The position numbers and the translations under genes are program-made. Shown here one piece after another: positions 57,957 to 64,000 of a stretch of 64,000 nucleotides of DNA (position 1 is the stretch's first letter; each line of letters begins with the position of its first letter). Origin of the DNA: Sorangium sp051521495 (GTDB lineage: Bacteria; Myxococcota_A; Polyangia; Polyangiales; Polyangiaceae); assembly GCF_051521495.1 (NCBI RefSeq), contig NZ_CP150355.1, positions 9,672,001 to 9,736,000 of the forward strand, read 5' to 3'. The notes under the pieces were generated by a model. The model saw only the letters and a list, made by a program, of their open reading frames with translations, did not search any database and was not told the DNA's origin.

Positions 57957-59063
57957 TCAGCTGCGGTTGTCGTCTCTCCTGAGCCAGCCCTTGCGGCGAT
58001 AGTACGTGAGCAGCCCGATGACGCTCGCCAGCATCATGCACCATACGAACGGATAGCCGTAATACCAGTCGAGCTCCGGCATGTTGTACGGCGAGGTCTC
58101 GTGGTGGAAGTTCATCCCGTAGATGCCCGCAATGGCGGTGACCGGGAGGAAGATCGTCGAGATGATCGTGAGCACCTTCATGATCTCGTTCATCCGGTTC
58201 GATATCCCGGAGAGGTGGAGATCCATGAGGCCCGAGCTCAGCTCGCGGTAGGTCTCGACCATGTCCATCAGCTGCACCGCGTGATCGTACGTGTCGCGCA
58301 GGTAGACCCGCGTGTCCTTGGCGATGATCGGGTTGTCCTCGCGGAGCAGCGCGTTGACGAGATCGCGCTGCGGCCAAATGGCGCGCCGCAGCGTGAGCAG
58401 ATCGCGCTTCAGATCGTGGATCGGCTTCGACATCGGGTGCTTCGCGTCGAGGACCTCGATCTCCAGGTCCTCGATGTGCTCGCCGAGCCGCTCGAGCACC
58501 GGGAAGAAGCCGTCGACCACCGCGTCGAGCAGCGCGTACGCCAGGTAGTCGGCGCCCCGCTCCCGGATCGAGCCGCGTCCGGCGCGGATGCGCTCCCGCA
58601 CGGCCTCCATGACGTCCCAGTCGGCTTGCTCCTGCACGGTCAGGACGAAGCCCCTGCCGACCAGGATGGCCAGCTGTTCGGTGCGCAGCACGCAATGCTC
58701 GGTGACCTGCACCATCCGCGCGATGACGAGGACGTGCTCGCCGCCGTAGACTTCCGCCTTCGGCCGCTGGGGCACGTTGACCATGTCCTCCAGCGCGAGC
58801 GGGTGGACACGGAAGATCTCGCCCAGCCGCTCGAAGGTCGCCTTGTGCCCGAGCCCCTGGACGTCGACCCAGGTGATGGAGGGCCGGTCGTCCGTGAGGT
58901 ACGGGATGCACTCGTCGACGCTCTGGACCTCCTTCTCGGACACGACCTCGGCGTCGTAGTCGATGACGAAGATCTTCGGCCGTCGCGTGTCGTCGATGAC
59001 GAGCGTCCCGGGTGGCGACGCCGGAGGCGGCTCGTGCACGAGCCGGTCGCGCCTGGGCCGCAT
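57957..59063 (-). CDS. corA: CorA-family Mg2+/Co2+ transporter
   Basis: 368 residues from ATG at 59063, chosen because ACAGGA precedes it and the length fits CorA; the frame extends to 59369. The cytoplasmic alpha/beta domain has VDVQGLGHKATFERLGEIF, VHPLALEDMVNVPQRPK. The stalk helix is DLEIEVLDAKHPMSKPI. Two C-terminal membrane segments flank the signature IAGIYGMNFHHE (GMN). The C-terminus is basic (RRKGWLRRDDN), as usual. Role: magnesium or divalent cation uptake in the inner membrane. Confidence 0.94.
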   Translation of the reverse strand: MRPRRDRLVHEPPPASPPGTLVIDDTRRPKIFVIDYDAEVVSEKEVQSVDECIPYLTDDRPSITWVDVQGLGHKATFERLGEIFRVHPLALEDMVNVPQRPKAEVYGGEHVLVIARMVQVTEHCVLRTEQLAILVGRGFVLTVQEQADWDVMEAVRERIRAGRGSIRERGADYLAYALLDAVVDGFFPVLERLGEHIEDLEIEVLDAKHPMSKPIHDLKRDLLTLRRAIWPQRDLVNALLREDNPIIAKDTRVYLRDTYDHAVQLMDMVETYRELSSGLMDLHLSGISNRMNEIMKVLTIISTIFLPVTAIAGIYGMNFHHETSPYNMPELDWYYGYPFVWCMMLASVIGLLTYYRRKGWLRRDDNRS

Positions 59064-59398
59064 CGACGTCCTGTCGAGGTCGGCCCTCTCCTGGAACCAG
59101 GAGGCGCGCGGTTGCGGCTCGCTGCTGCGCCGCGACTCGGGGGGTAGGGTGGTGCTCGTCACGGGAGCGTGATGGTAGACCAAGATGCCGCGGTATCGAG
59201 CGCGCTCTGGCGCTCGCTCCGCGACGCCGCGTGGCGTATGCTGGAATGGCCGCGGAGGGGGTAAGCTGGTCGGGCCGCGGCGGGGGCAGGGCGCTCGCAG
59301 GGCCGCCTCTTCCTCCCGTCTCCTGCTGACCGGGGGCGCGCGCGAAGCGCGCCGGCCTGCGCCTCGCACCGCCGCGCGCCCTGCCCTTCCGGAGGCCC

Positions 59399-60742
59399 AT
59401 GGGAACGACCCTCGACATCGCGATCGGCCTCGTCAGCGTCTTCTTCCTGCTCAGCGTCCTCTGCTCGGCCATTTACGAGGCGATCGCCGGCGTGCTCCGG
59501 CTGCGCGCGCTCAACCTGGCGCAGAGCATCGAGATCATGCTGGCCGATGGCGCGCTCGACCCGCTCGTAAAGCGGTCGCCCGCCGCCGCCACCGAGCTCG
59601 CCGCCCCGGAGGGCTCCCCGGTGGAGCGCGCCGCGAAGCGCGTGCTGCGGGGCGCTGTCGAGTTCGTGCGCACCCGGGCGATGCCGGGACCGCACCCGAG
59701 CCCGCTCGCGGCGGAGCTCCGGAAGCACCCGCTGATCAAGGATCTCACGTACGGCTGGGTGGGACCGTCTTACATCCCATCGCACGCGTTCGTGGCCGCG
59801 CTCATCGACACGCTTCGGTACATCACCCGGCCCGAGGGCGCCGCGCCGCCGCTCGCGCAGGCCGGCGCCGCTCGCGCGACCGCGCAGGGGGGCGAGGCCG
59901 CCCCCGCGCCTTCGCAGCCGTCGAGCGACGGCGCCCCGCCGCCTCCGGCGAGCGACGCCGCGCCGCCACCCCCGCTGGCCAGCGCCGCCGCGCCTGCGCC
60001 GGGCGAGATCGCGGCGGCGCCGAGCAGCGACGAGGACCCGCTCGACGAGCTGAAGCGCATCATCAGGAGGATGCCCGGCGACAGCGATCTCCGGCGCGCG
60101 CTCACCACGATCGTCGACGGCACGGTCAAGGACATGCGCGAGGCCAACATCCGGCTGGAGCGCTGGTTCAACGACGCGATGGACAGGGCCGCCGGCCGGT
60201 ACAAGCGCCGCGCGCACCTGATCATCAGCGCGACGGCGCTCGTCCTCTGCGTCGGCTTCAACGCCGACAGCATCCACCTCGCGAGCGCGCTCTCGCGCGA
60301 CGCCGTGGTGCGCGCCCGGCTGATCGCGACGGCGCAGGAGCTGGCGAAATCGCCGCCCCGCCCCGCGCCGCAGGCCGGCGGCGCCGACGAGGAGGACGTC
60401 ATGGCCGCGGTCGCCGCGGGCAGCGGCGCCCGCTCCCGGCTCACCGGGCTCGACCTCGAGATCACCTGGGGGGGCGTGAAGGCCCCCGAGCACACGAGCG
60501 TTCCGAAGCTCTGGAACGCGCTCGCGACGATCTTCGGTCAGGGCATCGTCGCCTGGATCCGCGGGGTGCTCGACAGGCTGCTGAACCCCGGCATCCTCAT
60601 CACCGCGGTCGCAGCCTCCCTCGGCGCGCCGTTCTGGTTCGACCTGCTCAACAAGCTCGTGAACCTGAGGACCGCCGGCAAGAGCCCCGAGCCGTACGAG
60701 CCCCCCAAGGGCGCCGGACCCGACAGCAGCGTGACCCGCTGA
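59399..60742 (+). CDS. Conserved hypothetical membrane protein
   Basis: 447 residues. N-terminal membrane segment (IAIGLVSVFFLLSVLCSAIY), a Pro/Ala-rich disordered region (about 150-225), a membrane segment near 285 (LIISATALVLCVGFNA) and a last one near 400 (ILITAVAASLGAPFWFDLLN). The ending PFWFDLLNKLVNLRTAGKSP is typical of a conserved family of unknown function seen in many bacteria. ATG at 59399 follows GGAGG. Stands alone, divergent from CorA and converging with the GFA gene. Confidence 0.85.
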   Translation: MGTTLDIAIGLVSVFFLLSVLCSAIYEAIAGVLRLRALNLAQSIEIMLADGALDPLVKRSPAAATELAAPEGSPVERAAKRVLRGAVEFVRTRAMPGPHPSPLAAELRKHPLIKDLTYGWVGPSYIPSHAFVAALIDTLRYITRPEGAAPPLAQAGAARATAQGGEAAPAPSQPSSDGAPPPPASDAAPPPPLASAAAPAPGEIAAAPSSDEDPLDELKRIIRRMPGDSDLRRALTTIVDGTVKDMREANIRLERWFNDAMDRAAGRYKRRAHLIISATALVLCVGFNADSIHLASALSRDAVVRARLIATAQELAKSPPRPAPQAGGADEEDVMAAVAAGSGARSRLTGLDLEITWGGVKAPEHTSVPKLWNALATIFGQGIVAWIRGVLDRLLNPGILITAVAASLGAPFWFDLLNKLVNLRTAGKSPEPYEPPKGAGPDSSVTR

Positions 60743-60805
60743 CCGGGGCGGCGCGCCCGGCCGTGAATGTCCCCCTCGCCCAAGGGGACAGCACGCCAGG
60801 GAGCT

Positions 60806-61225
60806 CTACCAAGACGCTGGATACTCGTCGTGGGTTGGAAGCCCTCCGCTTTCGCAGCCCCACGGCGCTCTGGATCCCCAGAAGATGTGATCCGTCGGAG
60901 AGATGGGCGGCGCTGTGTCCAGCGAGCCGGCCGGGACGACCATGAACCCGCCGCTCCGCCTCAGGCGCGGGACCGGACTCCCGCAGCGGCTGCAAAACCA
61001 CTTGCCGAAGCTCTTCGCCGTGGGCAGCTCGTAGCGTGTGATGGCCTCTTCCCCTGACAGCCATCGGAGCTGGCTGGGATCAACGGCGAGATTCGTGGCG
61101 TGCCCCGTGCCCGTGCCTTTGCGGCACCGCGAACAGTGGCAATGGGCCATGAGTTTGAACGGCGGATCGACCTCGAATGTCACCGCCCCGCAAAGGCAAC
61201 CACCGTGAATGCTGGACTCGCTCAT
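60806..61225 (-). CDS. GFA / CENP-V-type zinc protein
   Basis: 139 residues. Zinc ligands are in GGCLCGAVTFEV, HCHCSRCRKGTG and FCSRCGSPVPRL, the standard GFA fold with glutathione-binding-like cleft. Family members include the so-called glutathione-dependent formaldehyde-activating enzymes, but most have no proven activity. Single gene. Confidence 0.93.
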   Translation of the reverse strand: MSESSIHGGCLCGAVTFEVDPPFKLMAHCHCSRCRKGTGTGHATNLAVDPSQLRWLSGEEAITRYELPTAKSFGKWFCSRCGSPVPRLRRSGGFMVVPAGSLDTAPPISPTDHIFWGSRAPWGCESGGLPTHDEYPASW

Positions 61226-61580
61226 CTGCTCTCTCCAGGCGCCTGACGCCGCGATTGAATGGGATGCACGGTTGTTCTATGGGATTCAGGCTGGATGTCG
61301 CGAGCCGCTGCGGCGGGCCGCCTCGCTCCGACGGCCGAGCCGCGTCAGCCCGCGCGCTCCTGCGCCGACCGTGGGGAGAGCTTAGCCATCGGTCAACCCG
61401 CGGCGTCAACTCCTCGGGATGCGGGGAACACGACGCCGTGGTCGCGCCGACACGCGCGGCGGCCGCTCCTCGCGCCGGCAGCGGCATTTCGCCGTGCTTC
61501 CTGGCTGGTACGGAGGGTGCTAGACGGCCGGACGCTAGACGGCTGGACGCTAGACGCTGGGCGAGGGCGCGGACGGGACC
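61226..61580. other. Intergenic region, with 15-bp tandem repeat
   Basis: 355 nt between divergent genes. It holds the repeat at 61519-61560 just before the lipoprotein start and presumably both promoters; no gene supported. Confidence 0.5.
61519..61560. repeat. 15-bp tandem repeat, 2.8 copies
   Basis: GCTAGACGGCCGGAC, GCTAGACGGCTGGAC, then GCTAGACGCTGG, ending 20 nt before the lipoprotein ATG. Confidence 0.9.
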
Positions 61581-63119
61581 ATGAAAATAGTGAGCGCTTG
61601 CTTCGTGCTGGGGATTCTCGTTGGCTGTCAGAAATCAGAGGAAGCCGGCCTGCCGGCGGCGAGCTCCGGACCGAGCGCCGACTCGAGCGCACCAGCAGGG
61701 GGCCCGGGGCCGAGCGCCGGCTCGAGCGCGCCGGCGGTCGCCGCGGAGGCGGCGCCGTCGGCCGCCGAGCCCGCGACCCCGGCGCCCACAGAACCGGCGC
61801 CGTCGTCGAGCGCGCCAGCGTCGTTCAAGGGCGGCAAAAGCGAATCGATCGCCAGCGCCGTGGGCCTCGGCTGCGAAGCGAAGAGCCTCGACGGCTGGCT
61901 CGAGCTGCTTTGCCGGAAGAAGAACGGCACCGGAGGGCACCCCGTTCGCGCGGTGATCCACGATCCGGGCGCGGAGGCCGCAGCCGAGAGGCCGAGCGAG
62001 CCTGTGGCGGCCGCCGGCGCCAGCGAGGATCCCGACGCGGGGCCGTCGAACGAGGTCCTCGCCGACGAGCACGGCGAGCTCCGGCTCGTCGCACCGCTCC
62101 GGGCCGGCGCCCAGCAGAGCGTCACGCTGGAGTGGACCGACACGCGTTACGAGCTCCAGATCGACGGGACGAGCGCGAAGCTCGACTGGGCCGGCTCCGT
62201 CGTGTCGCACCGGCGCGCTTGCCAGGCGCTCCTCGATCAGAGCCGAGCGCGCATCTCCGACGCGCAGAAGCTCGAAGGGCCCGAGAAGGTCTCGGCGGCC
62301 GAAGCGGCGCGCCTGCCGAAGTTCGGCGTCTGCCAGCCGGCGGGGCTCGGCTCCTGGGCGCTGTCACTCACGCGCTTCGCGGGCGCCGGCGAGGGCGCGG
62401 CGCGGGCGCTCGCCTTCGACATCGAGGTCGTGCGGATCGACCTCGAAGGGAAGCGCTTCGCGGCGCCGCTCGGAACCATCGAGGTCGCGCCCGGGGGACT
62501 CGCGATCTCCGCGCTCAACGTCTATGACTTCGACGACGATGGCAATGACGAGCTCATCGTCCCCTACGAGCTCAATGCGCTCGCCGCGGGCGCGAAGCCG
62601 GCTGCGCCGAGCCCGATCTGGACGTTCTCGAACGGAGCGGTGTCCGCCTATTCGAAGGCCCCGAGCATCTCCGGCGGCCTCGGCATCGAGCAGCTCGACC
62701 CCGACATGCGGCCGGACATCGGGAGCTACGGTCCCTTCGTCGCGTGGCTCGGCGCGGACTGCGGCGTGAAGAGCTGCCCGTCGCGCGTGACGGGGCCGAG
62801 GTTCTACTTCCGCTCCTTGCAAGACGGCTCGTTCTCAGCGACCGACGCCGGCGCGACAGCGGCGCTCGGCCGCGCGTGCGGCAAGAAGCCCGCGGCGATC
62901 GTCGTGACGACCGGCGGCGGCGCGAACGTGGCACAGACGGCGAAGAACCTCGTCTGCGCGCGCGTGCTCGGAGCCACGCGGGACGCGCTGGCGGGCGAGC
63001 TTGCGGCGAAGCGCGCGGACCTCTGCGGCGGCGCGACGACCTGCGCCCTGTCGAGCACGTTCGAGGCCTGGCTCGACGCGGCGCCCCCGGCTGAGCTGGG
63101 GAGCGCCGCAAAGCGGTGA
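61581..63119 (+). CDS. Lipoprotein with FG-GAP/VCBS-like segment
   Basis: 512 residues. The signal peptide ends in lipobox LVGC (Cys about 15), then a Ser/Ala/Pro/Gly linker of about 65 residues. The body is beta-rich; the EF-like NVYDFDDDGNDELIVPYE (about 320) resembles VCBS/FG-GAP repeats. The DPDMRPDIGSYGPFVAWLG segment may be a second one. Likely outer-membrane-anchored; function unknown. Paired Cys in DCGVKSCPS and LCGGATTC may form disulfides. Confidence 0.85.
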   Translation: MKIVSACFVLGILVGCQKSEEAGLPAASSGPSADSSAPAGGPGPSAGSSAPAVAAEAAPSAAEPATPAPTEPAPSSSAPASFKGGKSESIASAVGLGCEAKSLDGWLELLCRKKNGTGGHPVRAVIHDPGAEAAAERPSEPVAAAGASEDPDAGPSNEVLADEHGELRLVAPLRAGAQQSVTLEWTDTRYELQIDGTSAKLDWAGSVVSHRRACQALLDQSRARISDAQKLEGPEKVSAAEAARLPKFGVCQPAGLGSWALSLTRFAGAGEGAARALAFDIEVVRIDLEGKRFAAPLGTIEVAPGGLAISALNVYDFDDDGNDELIVPYELNALAAGAKPAAPSPIWTFSNGAVSAYSKAPSISGGLGIEQLDPDMRPDIGSYGPFVAWLGADCGVKSCPSRVTGPRFYFRSLQDGSFSATDAGATAALGRACGKKPAAIVVTTGGGANVAQTAKNLVCARVLGATRDALAGELAAKRADLCGGATTCALSSTFEAWLDAAPPAELGSAAKR

Positions 63120-63194
63120 AGGCTGCAAGGTATTTCGAGGCCGCAGCGCCCGCATCCATGTTGCTCCCTCTCGGGCTGCCTCATCGTCGGTGTG

Positions 63195-63884
63195 TCACTC
63201 CGATCGGCCGTCCTTCTCCGTGAAGCCGAGCACATGCATGCCGAACGAGGCCGCGAGGAGTATCGCCGTCTCGAGCGGAATGCGGGCGCCCTTCACGTTG
63301 TTCTTCGCCGGATCGATGAACAGATCCTGGGATCGAGGGAACTGCGCGTTTCGAAGGTCGCACTCCTCGAAGCGTGTCCCCGCGAAGCGGCACTCCTCGA
63401 ACACGGCCCCGGCGAGGTCCGTCGCGGCGAAGACCGACGCGGAGATCGCGCACCGCTCGAAGCGCGTCTTGCGCAGCGCGAGCGAATCCATGATGACATA
63501 TCGCAAATCGCAATCCTCGAACGACACGTCGGGGAATTTCGCGATGTTCGTCCAGTTGATGCCCATCAGCTTGCAGGAGTTGAACGCCACGCCGCGCAGC
63601 GAGAGCATGGTGAGGTCGGCCTTGGTCAAGTCGCAGCTCTCGAAGACACAGTTCTCGAGCCGAGCACGCGTCCAGCGGCTCTCGCCGAGCTTCGAACGCC
63701 GGAACACGCAACCGCAGAAATCTCGACCGCTCAAATCCGCTCGTTCCAGAGCGAGCCCCTCGAACGTCTCACCGTCGAATGAGTCCTTTCCCTCGAACGG
63801 ATCCGACTTCGCCTGAGAGGTTCCTCCGTCGACAGCGCCGGGTTTGGGATTATCTCCGCTGCTCGTTCGTCCTCGTCCGGCCAT
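63195..63884 (-). CDS. Pentapeptide-repeat protein
   Basis: 229 residues. Consecutive pentapeptide-like units A(D/N)LxX run from about residue 40 to 185 (for example FEGLALERADLSGRDFCGCV, FESCDLTKADLTMLSLRGV, VFEECRFAGTRFEECDLRNA), forming a right-handed beta-helix. Cys-rich compared with most members (ECDL/SCDL units). The N-terminus is a polar, disordered 40 residues. The C-terminal LETAILLAASFGMHVLGF is hydrophobic. Pentapeptide proteins of this size include Qnr/MfpA DNA mimics, but no specific match is claimed. Confidence 0.9.
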   Translation of the reverse strand: MAGRGRTSSGDNPKPGAVDGGTSQAKSDPFEGKDSFDGETFEGLALERADLSGRDFCGCVFRRSKLGESRWTRARLENCVFESCDLTKADLTMLSLRGVAFNSCKLMGINWTNIAKFPDVSFEDCDLRYVIMDSLALRKTRFERCAISASVFAATDLAGAVFEECRFAGTRFEECDLRNAQFPRSQDLFIDPAKNNVKGARIPLETAILLAASFGMHVLGFTEKDGRSE

Positions 63885-64000
63885 TCCCTGCTCCAGTCCA
63901 CCAAACGTTTTTGGGCATCATGTCATCGTCTGGTGGTGAGCGTCAAGGCGCTCACCCGGCGCGTGATGCGGTCGCGCGGTGGTTGAACGGCCTTGCCCTG
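63885..64000. other. Window end, nothing recognised
   Basis: 116 nt upstream of the pentapeptide gene; likely its promoter region. Confidence 0.3.

Overview
This 64 kb window is very GC-rich. Its gene content points to a large-genome myxobacterium of the Sorangium/Polyangium type: giant Ser/Thr-kinase/AAA/histidine-kinase proteins, geosmin synthase with encapsulin shells, SpvB/Rhs toxins, PAAR-like secretion genes, and many lipoproteins with Gly/Ala/Ser linkers. The taxonomic call is an inference from gene content; there is no rRNA or other marker in the window.

Layout. 1-1.2 kb: end of a type VI secretion-type module (DUF3540, DUF4150 PAAR-like, unknown). 1.2-7.9 kb, minus strand: a tightly packed glycan cluster (HD protein, CgeB-type glycosyltransferase, sugar nucleotidyltransferase, methyltransferase, a glycosidase whose barrel halves look circularly permuted, PIG-L deacetylase, GT4 glycosyltransferase). 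8.4-10.1 kb: GAF-GAF-STAS regulator. 10.1-11.4 kb: GH54 arabinofuranosidase lipoprotein. 11.5-18.4 kb, minus strand: geosmin synthase, two different family 2B encapsulin shell proteins and an MscS channel in one apparent operon. 19-25.2 kb: first giant hybrid kinase. 25.9-28 kb: PRTase-like/kinase fusion with a coupled fragment of an NrtA-like protein. 28-32.4 kb: S1-domain CvfB-like protein, sulfatase-modifying-factor lipoprotein, Dps, a 117-nt hairpin, YqgE, and a QueD-like protein lacking key residues.

32.4-41.9 kb: a rearranged XPB-like helicase/DUF790 (Bax1-like) nuclease locus. An intact helicase is followed by a 38-codon stub of DUF790, then a second giant kinase gene and an IS91-transposase remnant, then a 72-codon in-frame fossil of the helicase directly coupled to an intact DUF790 gene. 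41.9-42.9 kb: a phosphotransferase gene broken by two opposite frameshifts.

43-54.5 kb: a secreted SpvB/Rhs polymorphic toxin gene split by an IS110-family insertion. Its 3' part carries a Hint domain and a toxin tip, followed by an overlapping-style immunity candidate, a fossil toxin C-terminus and a second, paralogous immunity candidate, and an orphan Rhs scrap. 55-64 kb: PHP-domain phosphoesterase, GT2 glycosyltransferase, CorA, a conserved membrane protein, a GFA-type zinc protein, a repeat lipoprotein and a pentapeptide-repeat protein.

Most promising for follow-up: the geosmin/double-encapsulin/MscS operon, the duplicated and decayed helicase-nuclease locus, the toxin-immunity array with a fossil toxin tip, the structured leader of the IS110 element, and the permuted glycosidase.
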